A stretch of 44,232 nucleotides of DNA from Nitrosomonas oligotropha (GTDB lineage: Bacteria > Pseudomonadota > Gammaproteobacteria > Burkholderiales > Nitrosomonadaceae), in assembly GCF_009833085.1 (NCBI RefSeq), contig NZ_QRBZ01000045.1, forward strand, positions 1 to 44,232, read 5' to 3'. Below, one piece after another: positions 35,443-44,232 of the stretch; the first letter of the stretch is position 1, and every line of letters starts with the position of its first letter. The notes beneath the pieces were generated by a model. The model searched no databases. It was not told where the DNA came from and saw nothing but the letters and a program-made list of their open reading frames with translations. The translations under genes and the position numbers were made by a program.

Positions 35443-36723
35443 ATGACGCGCGCGATCGCTTTGGTCGATTGCAACAACTTCTATGTGAGTTGCGAGCGGG
35501 TGTTCAATCCGCGCCTGGAGAGCAGGCCGGTTGTGGTGCTGTCCAATAACGACGGCTGCGCGGTGGCCAGAAGCAACGAAGTGAAAGCGCTGGGTGTGAA
35601 AATGGGGCAGCCGTGGTTTGAGTTCGAGGACTTGGCGAAAAAACACGGAATCATTGCGCAATCTTCCAATTATGCGTTGTACGCCGATATGAGCAACCGC
35701 GTGATGAGCATTCTGGCCATGTTCAGCCCGCAGCAGGAAATTTATTCGATTGACGAATGCTTTCTCGATTTAACCGGACTCGGAACACCAGATCTGGCAT
35801 GTTATGGCCAGCGTATCCGCCGGTGCGTGAAACAGTGGACCGGTCTGCCGGTTTGCGCCGGTATCGGATCGACCAAGACGCTGGCCAAATTGGCCAACCA
35901 CATCGCCAAAAAATACCCGGAATTGGACGGTTTGTGCGACCTGAACAGCATGCCGCTCCACCAGCAAGATGATTGGTTCAGCCGGATTGCCGCAGGTGAA
36001 GTCTGGGGTATCGGCCGGCGGCTTGTGCCCAAGCTGTATGATGGTGGCATCAAAACCGTGCTCGATCTGAAGCGGGCTTCCCCGGCCGCGATGCGCTCGC
36101 GTTTTTCCGTCGTGATGGAGAAAGTTATCCGCGAACTCAATGGCGTGCCTTGTATCGAGCTGGAAGAAATCGCACCGCCGAGAAAGCAAATTGTCAGCTC
36201 GCGTTCGTTCGGCGTTCTCGTGGCGGATCTGGCCAGTCTGGAAGAAGCGGTTTCGTTGTATGTGCGCCGCGCAACGGAAAAATTGCGCCGCCAGCAATTG
36301 TGTGCCGGGGCGATTTACGTTGCGATCCGTACCAGTCCGTTCAACGAAAAAGAACGGTATTATGCCAATGGTCTGGCTATTCCGCTTCCTGTGCCCACCG
36401 ACGATACCGTGCGATTGACCAAAGCCGCGTTATGGGGGTTGCGTAAGATTTATCGCAGCGGCTATCGCTATCAGAAAGCGCGGGTGATGCTGTCCGAATT
36501 GGTTTCCGCCGGTAACCGGCAATCCGACTTGTTTGGTTTGGCAGCGGCAGAAAATAAATCCGGCAAATTAATGGCGGTTATGGATCAAATCAATGCCAAA
36601 ATGAGCAGCAGCACGTTGAAGCTGGCGTCCGAAGGCTTCCGGCAACCGTGGAAAATGAAACAAGGAAACCGCAGCCCCAGATACACAACAAACTGGAACG
36701 AGCTGATTTGCGTGACGAAGTAA
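35443..36723 (+). CDS. umuC: DNA polymerase V catalytic subunit UmuC, 426 aa
   Basis: Y-family translesion DNA polymerase. Metal-binding acids are Asp9 (VDCNNFY), Asp104 and Glu105 ([10 protein letters not shown]); Tyr14 is at the steric-gate position. The helix-hairpin-helix and little-finger parts follow, and the C-terminus [17 protein letters not shown] matches complete UmuC proteins. The length is normal (E. coli UmuC has 422). No umuD precedes it, unlike most umuC operons, so the activating protease-like partner must be encoded elsewhere. An aldehyde dehydrogenase gene follows 47 bases downstream. Confidence 0.95.
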   Translation: MTRAIALVDCNNFYVSCERVFNPRLESRPVVVLSNNDGCAVARSNEVKALGVKMGQPWFEFEDLAKKHGIIAQSSNYALYADMSNRVMSILAMFSPQQEIYSIDECFLDLTGLGTPDLACYGQRIRRCVKQWTGLPVCAGIGSTKTLAKLANHIAKKYPELDGLCDLNSMPLHQQDDWFSRIAAGEVWGIGRRLVPKLYDGGIKTVLDLKRASPAAMRSRFSVVMEKVIRELNGVPCIELEEIAPPRKQIVSSRSFGVLVADLASLEEAVSLYVRRATEKLRRQQLCAGAIYVAIRTSPFNEKERYYANGLAIPLPVPTDDTVRLTKAALWGLRKIYRSGYRYQKARVMLSELVSAGNRQSDLFGLAAAENKSGKLMAVMDQINAKMSSSTLKLASEGFRQPWKMKQGNRSPRYTTNWNELICVTK

Positions 36724-36770
36724 ATAGCGCGGATGCGCTGGCAGTAATGACTAACAGGAGAGTGACCGCT

Positions 36771-38135
36771 ATGCCGATGCTATCGATCAACCCGGCCACA
36801 GGCCAAACCCTGCATTCTTTTCCAACCTGGCCAGCCAGCGAAATCGATACGGTGCTGAGTCAGGTGGAATCCGCGCAAGCCGGATGGGCGGCGCTCGGTT
36901 TTGAACAGCGCGCCGGTTTTATGCGTAATCTCGCGCAAATTTTCCGTCAGCGCAGCGAAGAGTATGCCCATCTGATCACCGAAGAAATGGGGAAACTGCT
37001 CAAAGAAGCCAGGGCGGAGGTGGGGAAGTGCGCGATGGGTTGCGACTACTACGCAGACCATGCGCAAGCGTATTTGAGCGACGAAGTGATCGCTTCCGAT
37101 GCGAGCCGCAGTCTGGTGGTTTATCAGCCTTTGGGCACGGTGCTGTGCATCATGCCGTGGAATTTTCCATTCTGGCAATTGATCCGCGCGGCGGCGCCGG
37201 CGATGATGGCGGGTAACGCGGTGGTATTGAAGCACGCGTCGAATGTGCCGCGTTGCGCGCTGGCGCTGGAGGAAGCGTTCCGGCAAGCCGGATTCCCCGA
37301 GCATATCTTCCGCACGTTGATGATCAGTGCCGCACAGGCGGAGACGGTGATTGCCGATCCGCGTATCGCTGCCGTGACGCTGACGGGCAGCAGCGCGGCG
37401 GGACGCAAAGTCGCGGCGATTGCCGGGCAGCATCTGAAAAAATGTGTACTCGAACTGGGCGGATCGGATCCGTTCATCGTACTCGACGATGCCGACATCG
37501 AAGCGACGGCAAAACAAGCGCTGACGGCACGGTTGCAGAACATGGGGCAGAGCTGTATTGCCGCGAAGCGCTTTATTCTTGTGGAAACTATTGCCGATGC
37601 CTTTGTTGCGCAATTGAAAACGCTGATGAATCAATTGCAAAGCGGCGATCCGAAAGATGGCGCCACCGGCATTGCGCCGATGGCGCGCGAAGATTTACGC
37701 ACCGAGCTGCATGCGCAGGTCGAGCGGAGTCTGGCAGCGGGTGCGCAACGGGTGACCAGCGGCGCTTTCATCGGCACGCAAGGCGCGTACTACGCGCCGA
37801 CGATTCTGGATCATGTGCAACCGGGGATGGCGGCGTTTGACGAAGAATTGTTCGGTCCGGTGGCGGCGATCGTGCGGGTGAAAAATGCCGGAGAAGCGAT
37901 CCAATTAGCCAACCGCACGCATTTCGGCCTGGGCGGCAGCGTATGGACGTGCGATGCAGTGCGCGGCGAGGCGCTGGCCCGGCAGATTCATGCCGGTTGC
38001 ACCTTCGTCAACGGCATCGTCAAAAGCGACCCGCGCCTGCCGTTTGGCGGCGTGAAAGAATCCGGTTATGGCCGGGAACTGTCGTACCACGGCATCCGGG
38101 AGTTTGTGAATATCAAAACGGTGTGGATTAAATAG
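36771..38135 (+). CDS. Succinate-semialdehyde dehydrogenase-type aldehyde dehydrogenase, 454 aa
   Basis: NAD(P)-dependent oxidation of succinate semialdehyde or a similar aldehyde. The catalytic Cys262 (MGQSCIAAKRF), Glu228 (LELGGSDPF) and Asn131 (MPWNFPFW) are present. The sequence resembles E. coli Sad/YneI, with LELGGSDPFIVLDDADIE conserved almost exactly. The start is the ATG preceded by AGGAGA at nine bases; the frame is open 41 codons further upstream, overlapping the end of umuC. It may be co-transcribed with umuC, although no functional link is obvious. It converges with the transglycosylase gene with a 7-base gap. Confidence 0.92.
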   Translation: MPMLSINPATGQTLHSFPTWPASEIDTVLSQVESAQAGWAALGFEQRAGFMRNLAQIFRQRSEEYAHLITEEMGKLLKEARAEVGKCAMGCDYYADHAQAYLSDEVIASDASRSLVVYQPLGTVLCIMPWNFPFWQLIRAAAPAMMAGNAVVLKHASNVPRCALALEEAFRQAGFPEHIFRTLMISAAQAETVIADPRIAAVTLTGSSAAGRKVAAIAGQHLKKCVLELGGSDPFIVLDDADIEATAKQALTARLQNMGQSCIAAKRFILVETIADAFVAQLKTLMNQLQSGDPKDGATGIAPMAREDLRTELHAQVERSLAAGAQRVTSGAFIGTQGAYYAPTILDHVQPGMAAFDEELFGPVAAIVRVKNAGEAIQLANRTHFGLGGSVWTCDAVRGEALARQIHAGCTFVNGIVKSDPRLPFGGVKESGYGRELSYHGIREFVNIKTVWIK

Positions 38136-38142
38136 CCGCCAC

Positions 38143-39258
38143 TTATAAACCGGCATGCAGCCCCGGTATGCCGATGCGCTGGATGCGGATGGCGTTGTTG
38201 CCTTCTTCATACGCGAGCAAGCGGCCTTCTCTGTGCCATAGGCGGAACGCCAGCGAGTAGGCGAGCACCCGTATCGGATAGTCGCGCGGCAGCGTTTGCA
38301 GATAGGGTTGGATCGTGGTGAAGTCGGTGGCGCCGTATTGCTGCATGATAAAGCGCAGACCGCCATTCGCGGGGCCGATGTTGTAAGCCAGCAATCCCAG
38401 GAATAGATCGTCTTTCATTTCCGCCAAGTAATGTTTGAATGTCGCGGCGGCGACAAAGGCGTTGTGGCGGGGATTATCCAGCATAATTTTTTCCACATTG
38501 AGCCGCCTGCGCGCTTGCGCGATGACGGTTTCCGGAACCCGGGTGATCTGAAACAGCCCGCGCCCGCCGTCGCTGCTGTCGCGCGGGATAAAAGACGATT
38601 CGGTTGCGGCGATGCCGTGCAGCAGATGCGCGTCGATATCGAAAGACCGCGCTGCGTCTTCGATCGCTTGCCGGTATTCTTGCGAGCGGTTAACCATTTT
38701 TTGCAATTGCGCCGAATCGTGACGGCGGTAAGCCGCGTAAACCTGATGCGCAATCGTCACTCGTCCCGCTTCTTCCTTACCGCCGACCAAAGTGCGGAAA
38801 TTGCCGTAAGCCAGCGAAAATTGATCGTGCGTGACGAGCCAGGATATCAGCACAGCGAGTGCAATGGACAGTGCCGGTGTCAGCCATTCCGAATGAAGCC
38901 GCAGCCATTTTCTCAGTTTCCACCAGCCGACCAAAAAAACGCTCACAGCCAATATCAACGCCAACACACCGGCGGTGAACGGTAGCAAATGACCGAAAAA
39001 ACTGGTGCCCGAGAACTGGCCCGCGGAGTAACCGAGCAACAGGATAATGGCGCAAACTATGGCAATGCTTAAGCCGAGTATTTCGATGCCGGTCAGTAAT
39101 ACTGTCCGCTGGAATCCGCCGGGCCGGTTTCTTCTGGGTTGCTTCCTGGGCGGTTTGCCAGGGTCATTGCCATTACGTGCAGCTGCGGTGCGTCTGCGCC
39201 TCGGTTTCGGTTTTACGGTAGCGGGTTGGGGGTTGCCGGAACGGGGTGCTTTATCCAT
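38143..39258 (-). CDS. Membrane-anchored lytic transglycosylase, 371 aa
   Basis: Cleaves peptidoglycan glycan strands. A basic cytoplasmic N-terminus of about 50 residues leads to three membrane helices (about 52-76, 91-111 and 126-143), then a periplasmic SLT domain: catalytic Glu220 in IAATESSF, GLFQIT at 235-240, and the LAYNIGPANGG substrate-groove segment at 290-300. The start at 39258 is preferred because the earlier in-frame ATG at 39327 lies inside a perfect 11-bp hairpin. No strong Shine-Dalgarno is seen, so the start is uncertain. Confidence 0.87.
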   Translation of the reverse strand: MDKAPRSGNPQPATVKPKPRRRRTAAARNGNDPGKPPRKQPRRNRPGGFQRTVLLTGIEILGLSIAIVCAIILLLGYSAGQFSGTSFFGHLLPFTAGVLALILAVSVFLVGWWKLRKWLRLHSEWLTPALSIALAVLISWLVTHDQFSLAYGNFRTLVGGKEEAGRVTIAHQVYAAYRRHDSAQLQKMVNRSQEYRQAIEDAARSFDIDAHLLHGIAATESSFIPRDSSDGGRGLFQITRVPETVIAQARRRLNVEKIMLDNPRHNAFVAAATFKHYLAEMKDDLFLGLLAYNIGPANGGLRFIMQQYGATDFTTIQPYLQTLPRDYPIRVLAYSLAFRLWHREGRLLAYEEGNNAIRIQRIGIPGLHAGL

Positions 39259-39324
39259 TGAAATGGGGATCGAACAAGATGCACCGCATAGGGGCAATGG
39301 CTGGATGAATGGAGTTGCTGATGA

Positions 39325-39353
39325 CATCGCTCCGTCATTAAAACGGAGCGATG
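39325..39353 (-). terminator. Perfect 11-bp stem-loop after ctaA
   Basis: CATCGCTCCGT and ACGGAGCGATG form an exact 11-bp stem with a seven-base loop, 16 bases past the ctaA stop. There is no T-run on either strand, so it is a weak intrinsic terminator or a stabilising structure. It overlaps an alternative ATG for the transglycosylase, which argues for the later start. Confidence 0.5.
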
Positions 39354-39369
39354 CGGCTTCCGCGCATGA

Positions 39370-40383
39370 CTAACGTAACCGGTGGCTCACCCATAAGGAT
39401 GCGGCAAACAGCAGCACCGCGCCGCCTTGATGCGATGCGCCTAATGTAATCGGCACCGCATTGAGCAGCGTTGCAATGCCTAAGCTGATTTGTACCCCGA
39501 GCATCAGCAGAAAAACGTTGCAAGCTAAACGCGTGGTTCCCGGCAACTCGACTTGGCGCGATTTAAACCAGAAAAACGGCACGGAAAAAGCCAGAATCCA
39601 GGCAATCAGCCGGTGATCGAATTGCACCAAGGTGATGTTATCGAAGAAATTGCGATACCACGGTTCCAGTACAAAGAGATCGGGTGGAATGACATGCCCG
39701 TTCATCAGCGGGAAAGTGTTGTAGGCCAAGCCAGCGCGGATACCCGCCACAAAGCCGCCGGATAGCACCATGAAAAAAATTAATGAAGACAGGCTAAAGG
39801 AAAACCGCCGCAGGTTTAGCAATTTTTCGTCCGGTTTGGCAGGCGTGCTCTTGGGCGACAGCAATCCCAATGCGACCCAGAACATCGCGGCGAAAATGAC
39901 AAAGGCCAGCCCCAAATGCGCAGTCAGGCGGTACTGGCTGACATGCGGATCGTTGACCAGGCCGCTCATGACCATGTACCAGCCCATGAATCCCTGCAAT
40001 CCGCCCAATACGAATATCCCCGCCAGCTTGATACCCAGCGGCCGGTCGATTTGCTTTTTCACTAGAAAGTAAACGAACGGCACAAAAAATACCAGACCGA
40101 TCAACCGGCCGAGCACGCGGTGAAAGTATTCCCACCAGAAAATACTTTTGAATTCATCGACACTCATGCCTTTATTGACTTGCTGGTACTGCGGTGTGGC
40201 ACGGTATTTTTCCAATAACACGTCCCAATCTTGCTGCGTAATGGGCGGCATGGTGCCGACAATCGGCTGCCACTCGACGATGGAAAGCCCGGAATCGGTC
40301 AAGCGCGTAACACCGCCGACCACTATCATGGCAAATACCAGGGCACAACAAATGAATAACCAGATCGCAATAGGTTTCTGCAT
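39370..40383 (-). CDS. ctaA: Heme A synthase CtaA/Cox15, 337 aa
   Basis: Inner-membrane enzyme that oxidises the heme O methyl group to give heme A for aa3-type cytochrome oxidases. About eight helices are visible. Conserved histidines that bind the hemes lie in [30 protein letters not shown] and [12 protein letters not shown]. The opening [18 protein letters not shown] is a family signature. Other oxidase assembly genes (ctaB, cox) are not in the window. It is followed by a stem-loop and the transglycosylase gene, and preceded by smpB on the same strand. Confidence 0.95.
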   Translation of the reverse strand: MQKPIAIWLFICCALVFAMIVVGGVTRLTDSGLSIVEWQPIVGTMPPITQQDWDVLLEKYRATPQYQQVNKGMSVDEFKSIFWWEYFHRVLGRLIGLVFFVPFVYFLVKKQIDRPLGIKLAGIFVLGGLQGFMGWYMVMSGLVNDPHVSQYRLTAHLGLAFVIFAAMFWVALGLLSPKSTPAKPDEKLLNLRRFSFSLSSLIFFMVLSGGFVAGIRAGLAYNTFPLMNGHVIPPDLFVLEPWYRNFFDNITLVQFDHRLIAWILAFSVPFFWFKSRQVELPGTTRLACNVFLLMLGVQISLGIATLLNAVPITLGASHQGGAVLLFAASLWVSHRLR

Positions 40384-40440
40384 AATCGTAAAAATTTAAA
40401 TTATTTTTGAAATTGAATGGATAACTCGGTATCCCTTGCT

Positions 40441-40884
40441 TTATTTGGCGCGCATCAAGCGTTGCTTGGTACGCTCCCATTCCTTCTGTTTCTCGGATTC
40501 GCGCTTGTCATGCTGCTTCTTGCCTTTGGCCAAGCCGATTTCCAGTTTAATCCTGCCCGCTTTGTAATGCATATCGATGGGAACCAGCGTGTACCCGGCG
40601 CGTTCCACTTTGCCGATGAGCCGTTTGATCTCTTCCGCGTGCAACAACAGTTTGCGGGTTCTGACCGGATCAGGATTGATGTGCGTTGAAGCCGTCTTGA
40701 GCGGACTGATATGACAGCCGATCAGGTACAACTCACCATTGCGGATAATAACATAAGCTTCTTTCAACTGAACCCGGCCATCGCGGATGGCTTTGACTTC
40801 CCATCCCTCCAGCACCATGCCCGTTTCGTACTTTTCTTCGATAAAATAATCGTGAAAGGCTTTTTTATTTTGTACTATACTCAT
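40441..40884 (-). CDS. smpB: SsrA-binding protein SmpB, 147 aa
   Basis: Binds tmRNA and brings it to stalled ribosomes for trans-translation. The barrel begins [31 protein letters not shown], with [16 protein letters not shown] and [21 protein letters not shown], followed by the basic C-terminal tail that enters the mRNA channel. tmRNA itself was not seen in this window. It is divergent from ratA, an arrangement common in proteobacteria. Confidence 0.96.
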   Translation of the reverse strand: MSIVQNKKAFHDYFIEEKYETGMVLEGWEVKAIRDGRVQLKEAYVIIRNGELYLIGCHISPLKTASTHINPDPVRTRKLLLHAEEIKRLIGKVERAGYTLVPIDMHYKAGRIKLEIGLAKGKKQHDKRESEKQKEWERTKQRLMRAK

Positions 40885-40973
40885 AGGGGCATGAAATCGG
40901 TGGGAATTACGGGATTTCGTATATTTTATCAGTTTTTCAGTATTACCTCATGGATGCGGGGTGATTTACTTTT

Positions 40974-41411
40974 ATGGCAGAAATAGAAAAATCAGTTTTA
41001 GTTGAATACTCGGCAAGTCAAATGTTTGCCTTGGTCGATGATGTGGCGAGATATCCTGAGTTTCTTCCGTGGTGCGGCGGTACTTCCGTCGATCCGCAAG
41101 ACGAAGTGACGACGCATGCCACCGTCAAGATCGACTATCACCATATTCAGCATAGCTTTACCACCAAGAATAAACGCTTTCCACCGGATTTGATCGAGAT
41201 GAGTCTGCTCGACGGGCCGTTTGAGCACCTGGACGGTTACTGGCAATTTGTTCCGCTATCGGATAGCGCCTGCAAGATCAAATTCCGTTTGCATTACACG
41301 TTCTCGCACCGGATTCTCGAGAAACTGGTCGGACCTGTGTTTCACATGATTGCAAACAGTTTCGTGGAACACTTCATCGAACGGGCGGAAGTGATTTACG
41401 GCAAGCGGTGA
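40974..41411 (+). CDS. ratA: Ribosome association toxin RatA / START-domain protein, 145 aa
   Basis: A single polyketide-cyclase/START domain. The opening EIEKSVLVEYSASQMFALV and the FLPWCGG segment are family marks. In E. coli, RatA blocks joining of 50S and 30S subunits; in other bacteria and mitochondria the same family (COQ10) acts as a coenzyme Q-binding protein, so either role is possible. It overlaps the next gene, rnfH, and is divergent from smpB. Confidence 0.9.
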   Translation: MAEIEKSVLVEYSASQMFALVDDVARYPEFLPWCGGTSVDPQDEVTTHATVKIDYHHIQHSFTTKNKRFPPDLIEMSLLDGPFEHLDGYWQFVPLSDSACKIKFRLHYTFSHRILEKLVGPVFHMIANSFVEHFIERAEVIYGKR

Positions 41412-41695
41412 CAGCGCCGATGCAAATTGAAATCGCCTACGCGCTGCCGCAGGTTCAGTTTCTGAAAAAACTCGATGTATCTCCGGGGTGTACGGTTGAA
41501 CACGCGATACGGTGCTCCGGCGTTTTGGATGAGTTTCCGGAGATTGATCTGACTCAAAACAAACTGGGTATTTTCGGTAAATTGACCCAACTGCAGGCCG
41601 TGCTGGAGCCGCATGACAGGATTGAAATTTACCGGCCTTTGATCATCGATCCGAAAGAAGCGAGAAGATTACGCGCCAAGAAAAATAACCGCTGA
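41408..41695 (+). CDS. RnfH/RatB-family ubiquitin-fold protein, 95 aa
   Basis: A beta-grasp protein of the RnfH family, encoded beside ratA in most proteobacteria. Motifs: IEIAYALPQVQFL, NKLGIFGKLTQLQAVLEPHDRIEIYRPLIIDPKEARRLRA. The role is unclear; it has been described as a possible antitoxin for RatA but evidence is thin. The start may be GTG at 41408, overlapping the ratA stop as GTGA, or the ATG at 41420; neither has a strong ribosome-binding site. Confidence 0.88.
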   Translation: MTAPMQIEIAYALPQVQFLKKLDVSPGCTVEHAIRCSGVLDEFPEIDLTQNKLGIFGKLTQLQAVLEPHDRIEIYRPLIIDPKEARRLRAKKNNR

Positions 41696-41726
41696 CTTTC
41701 CCTAGCTCAATTTCAAGGGAGTAAAC

Positions 41727-42992
41727 ATGATCCGCGCTGTATTAATATTGCTTGCAACGTGCCTGCTGCTTTCCCTTTCCGCTTGCGCAACTAAAAAAAC
41801 GGAAAAGAAAACGCCCGATGCGGAAGATCGCACAAAAATCCTCACACCCTTTGAGCAACTGTCGCTCAAATCCGACGCAAAAACAGTATTTGAAGATCAA
41901 GGCAAATTCATTCTGCTGGAGGGAAAAAAATGCATGCAGCGTGATAATGGGGCTGAACCGGTAACCCTGCTGCAATGGATTGAAATGCCGGATTACGTCG
42001 ATAGCGGTACGGTGGTGTTAAATGGCTGGGATTTGCGCTATCTGAACCAGGATCGCGAAGTCAATTCGATGCGGGCCGATATCACGCACAGCAAGCTGGT
42101 TAAAAACACCGGTTCCACGGTGCTGGTATTCGAGGCAAAAGGCAAGCTGGAAGATCAGAGCCGCAAGGATGCTTTTGAGTTTTGCGTGTTTTATACCGCA
42201 TTCGGCTACCATTCTTCGGCAATTGACGCCACGATAGAAGAAGATCACAACGGTGTCGAATCTTCGGTAGTGCAGACTGAAAGCCAAGGTGCGGTAGCTA
42301 CATTGGAACATACCGGCCAAAAAGGCATGTTAAGAAAATACGATGCGGTTGCCATTATCCCGCGCGGATTTGATTTCCAATACGCCGATACCTTTGAATG
42401 CGAATGGCGTCTTTGGCCGTGCCAATGGTCGGATCGCGTGGATTACCGCCTGTTGCAAGTGGCTTACAATTTGTCGCAAGCCAGTGCAGCGCCCAGTCTC
42501 GGTGGTACCCCGCACTGGGTGACGCAGACCATTTTCAAGGATAACAACACGCACGCGCACCGCATCAAAACCCGCGCTGCCCAGATCCGCGGCCGCAGCG
42601 TCAAACTGCACGGAGATTTCCTGGCGCTGAATCCACGTACCGGAAAAGCGGATACCTGCCGCAAAAGTATCGATGGCGTAGTGCGCACGCAAACGGTTCG
42701 TATCAATGAGCTACCTTACGACTATGCCATCCCGATGCTGACCGGCTGGGAACTTGCCAACGAATGCGAACATCAACGGGTACAGCGCGCAGGCATCTGG
42801 ATTCACGACATCCGCTTCGATCCAAGAGCAGGTTACCTGGAATACAAAGTATCCTCCATCCTGCGCGACCAGGACGGCGCCCCCAGCTTCAACAGTGCAC
42901 ACCGCATCACAGTGCTGGGACTCAACCGCTTATCGTCTTCGGAGAAGAAACGAGCGCCCAAGTTTAAATTGAAGCTCAGGGAAGAACGATAG
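41727..42992 (+). CDS. Lipoprotein of unknown function, 421 aa
   Basis: A signal peptide with lipobox LSAC at about residue 20 predicts lipid attachment; residue +2 is Ala, suggesting the outer membrane. The body has two pairs of aromatic/Cys segments (FECEWRLWPCQW) and is probably beta-rich with Asp/Lys surface residues, ending in a strongly basic tail. No family is recognised. AAGGGAG precedes the ATG. It lies 31 bases after rnfH but with a different character, so it is likely a separate unit. Confidence 0.8.
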   Translation: MIRAVLILLATCLLLSLSACATKKTEKKTPDAEDRTKILTPFEQLSLKSDAKTVFEDQGKFILLEGKKCMQRDNGAEPVTLLQWIEMPDYVDSGTVVLNGWDLRYLNQDREVNSMRADITHSKLVKNTGSTVLVFEAKGKLEDQSRKDAFEFCVFYTAFGYHSSAIDATIEEDHNGVESSVVQTESQGAVATLEHTGQKGMLRKYDAVAIIPRGFDFQYADTFECEWRLWPCQWSDRVDYRLLQVAYNLSQASAAPSLGGTPHWVTQTIFKDNNTHAHRIKTRAAQIRGRSVKLHGDFLALNPRTGKADTCRKSIDGVVRTQTVRINELPYDYAIPMLTGWELANECEHQRVQRAGIWIHDIRFDPRAGYLEYKVSSILRDQDGAPSFNSAHRITVLGLNRLSSSEKKRAPKFKLKLREER

Positions 42993-43069
42993 GTTACCAG
43001 CTGTTATCAGGCAGTAATGGAGTTTTTGTTATCCGGTTATTTCTGCGGTTCCAGCTGACTATCGCATAG

Positions 43070-43250
43070 CGGAATACTGTGGCTACCGTGTACTACCCGC
43101 TCCGTCACACGTATTTTCGACATCCCCACCCGCCAATCATCACCGCTGCAGCCAATTGATCAGGCGCAGATAGCTGCGGCCCGAAAGCGTGGTTTCAAAT
43201 GCAAAGTTTCGCGGCGGCTGATGTTCTATGATTTGTGATATCCTTTCCGA
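43070..43250 (-). pseudogene. Remnant of a zeta-toxin-like / predicted ABC-type ATPase gene
   Basis: On the minus strand, fragment 1 (43140-43250) reads ISQIIEHQPPRNFAFETTLS then GRSYLRLINWLQR and a stop. NFAFETTLSGRSY is the diagnostic core of the zeta-toxin-like ATPase family. Fragment 2 (43070-43123), in another frame, reads RVTERVVHGSHSIP, matching the later RVAxRVxxGGHDIP motif of the same family. The intervening segment is deleted and the ends are missing, so this is a decayed gene. The P-loop part is absent. Confidence 0.7.
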
Positions 43251-43289
43251 TAAAAGAGCACCACTATAATGATAAATCAGGAGTTTTTT

Positions 43290-44162
43290 ATGAAAAAATC
43301 GATAAAACAATTCATTCTGTCGGCCTGCACGGTTATCTTGATGAGCAATGCAAATTTTTTGCCGGCCGATATCACCACCGATACTGAAAAGCTACTGAAT
43401 TGGGCTGAAAATACTTATCCGGATTTTTTTCCTAATCATCAGGTAACACAAAGCATTGAGCCTTGGCTATACCGTTATTACCCAGACACTGGCATTTATG
43501 CTGGGGTGAACAAGAATGATAATAGTGTTTATGTGCTGGGTGGACCGTATGGGACTGTACCAACAAGGATTGCAGGATTGCCGGAATTGATAACGGGAAT
43601 CGTTGATACCGGTGGGAATAGTAGCATTCCTGCTTGCAATACAGCCAATGCACCTGCTGGGATGTCATTTTCGCAAAGCGGTAATGTTGTCAATGTCACT
43701 ACGGGTGGAGCTTGTATACCGCTCCCTGCCAACAATAATTTCTGCTCAACACGGAGACAGTCGACAGCAACTGGTATTTCGGTAATAACCAGTACGGCAG
43801 TTGTTTCAGCGCCGATTAACGGGATTACCATCGATATCCCGGGCATTCCCAATCCATTTCAATCAGCTGCCGAGGGGTTTGCAAATAGCAAACATTGTAC
43901 AATCCATGTTCCGGCCGATGATGTCAATTTGATAATCAATACCAATGTATGTTTCGACATCACATCGGCACTGATCGGAATTACGGATGTGCCCGGAGTA
44001 ACCATCACGCCTCCGGTAACATTGGCGCTAAATAGCACGACCACCAACCAAGTCGTACCGAATTGCTTTGCCACCGATGCTAATTCGATCTACAACGCAG
44101 TTACCAATGAGTCCTGGAAAAATGTTGGTGGCCGTTTTGTAAACTCAGGTTCAAAGCGGTAG
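43290..44162 (+). CDS. Secreted protein with a YRYYPxTGxYxGV domain, 290 aa
   Basis: A signal peptide of about 25 residues (KQFILSACTVILMSNANFLPA) is followed by a short domain at about 30-100 with YPDFFPNHQ, WLYRYYPDTGIYAGVNKND, SVYVLGGPYGTVPTRIAGL, a recurring motif in secreted betaproteobacterial proteins. The remainder is Thr/Asn/Ile-rich with several Cys and no recognised fold. The start is the Met preceded by GGAG at seven bases. A hairpin follows at 44178-44195. Function unknown. Confidence 0.8.
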   Translation: MKKSIKQFILSACTVILMSNANFLPADITTDTEKLLNWAENTYPDFFPNHQVTQSIEPWLYRYYPDTGIYAGVNKNDNSVYVLGGPYGTVPTRIAGLPELITGIVDTGGNSSIPACNTANAPAGMSFSQSGNVVNVTTGGACIPLPANNNFCSTRRQSTATGISVITSTAVVSAPINGITIDIPGIPNPFQSAAEGFANSKHCTIHVPADDVNLIINTNVCFDITSALIGITDVPGVTITPPVTLALNSTTTNQVVPNCFATDANSIYNAVTNESWKNVGGRFVNSGSKR

Positions 44163-44177
44163 CTGTTTACAAGAAAC

Positions 44178-44195
44178 TGATCGCAGTAGCGATCA
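44178..44195 (+). terminator. Hairpin after the last gene
   Basis: TGATCGC and GCGATCA pair with a four-base loop AGTA, 16 bases past the stop. The tail is AT-rich (AATATTAATTT) after a short gap. A modest terminator candidate. Confidence 0.4.
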
Positions 44196-44232
44196 CTGCA
44201 ATATTAATTTAGGGGCTGTAGTAGATTAGCTT

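Noticed and set aside
35272..35661. Minus-strand open frame across the umuC start
   Set aside because: Most of it is antisense to conserved UmuC sequence; no start or domain supports it.
1..44232. tRNA, rRNA, tmRNA or CRISPR array
   Set aside because: No cloverleaf T-arm consensus, rRNA core sequence, tmRNA or regularly spaced repeats of the required kind were seen by eye; a covariance-model scan would be decisive.

Overview
The window looks like chromosome from a betaproteobacterium of the Nitrosomonadaceae type (Nitrosomonas or Nitrosospira-like). This is inferred from the protein style, the moderate GC content, the order rimP-nusA-infB-rbfA-truB, the PEP-CTERM proteins and a NAD-coupled Hox hydrogenase; no rRNA gene or other decisive marker is present. 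No tRNA, rRNA, CRISPR array or complete mobile element was seen. A possible IS481-family transposase start runs off the left edge.

Region 1-8.5 kb is a stress and dormancy block: a DUF2934 protein, a small helix-turn-helix protein, Lon protease, a paired-CBS protein, a BCAM0308-family zinc protein, a short ribosome hibernation factor, the RNA ligase RtcB with its cofactor archease, and a divergent phosphoribosyltransferase. A 28-bp dyad lies between archease and the phosphoribosyltransferase. The set resembles the low-oxygen-activated (lxa) loci of Burkholderia with an RNA-repair module added.

Region 8.6-21.2 kb is mostly housekeeping. It holds a PEP-CTERM protein, then the minus-strand operon rimP-nusA-infB-rbfA-truB with a terminator-like hairpin in its leader. 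Acetyl-CoA synthetase and a metallo-beta-lactamase-fold hydrolase follow on the plus strand. A two-helix membrane peptide stands opposite an Old Yellow Enzyme/lipocalin/DUF2905 operon; four exact 11-bp-phased TTCACA repeats lie between them.

Region 21.2-35.1 kb is the accessory part. An HNH nuclease gene with no ordinary start codon is followed by hoxH and hoxY. About 6.6 kb of unrelated DNA then separates these from hoxU and hoxF on the same strand. That DNA carries a PEP-CTERM gene, three tandem phage-tail-collar (MdpB-like) genes, a second PEP-CTERM gene, an AT-rich coiled-coil membrane protein flanked by two near-identical 37-nt repeats, a spermidine synthase-like protein and an O-acetylhomoserine sulfhydrylase. 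A further PEP-CTERM gene and a DUF1614 membrane protein follow hoxF.

Region 35.4-44.2 kb contains an orphan umuC, a succinate-semialdehyde dehydrogenase-type enzyme, a membrane-anchored lytic transglycosylase, heme A synthase, smpB divergent from ratA-rnfH, an unknown lipoprotein, a decayed zeta-toxin-like ATPase and a secreted protein of unknown role.
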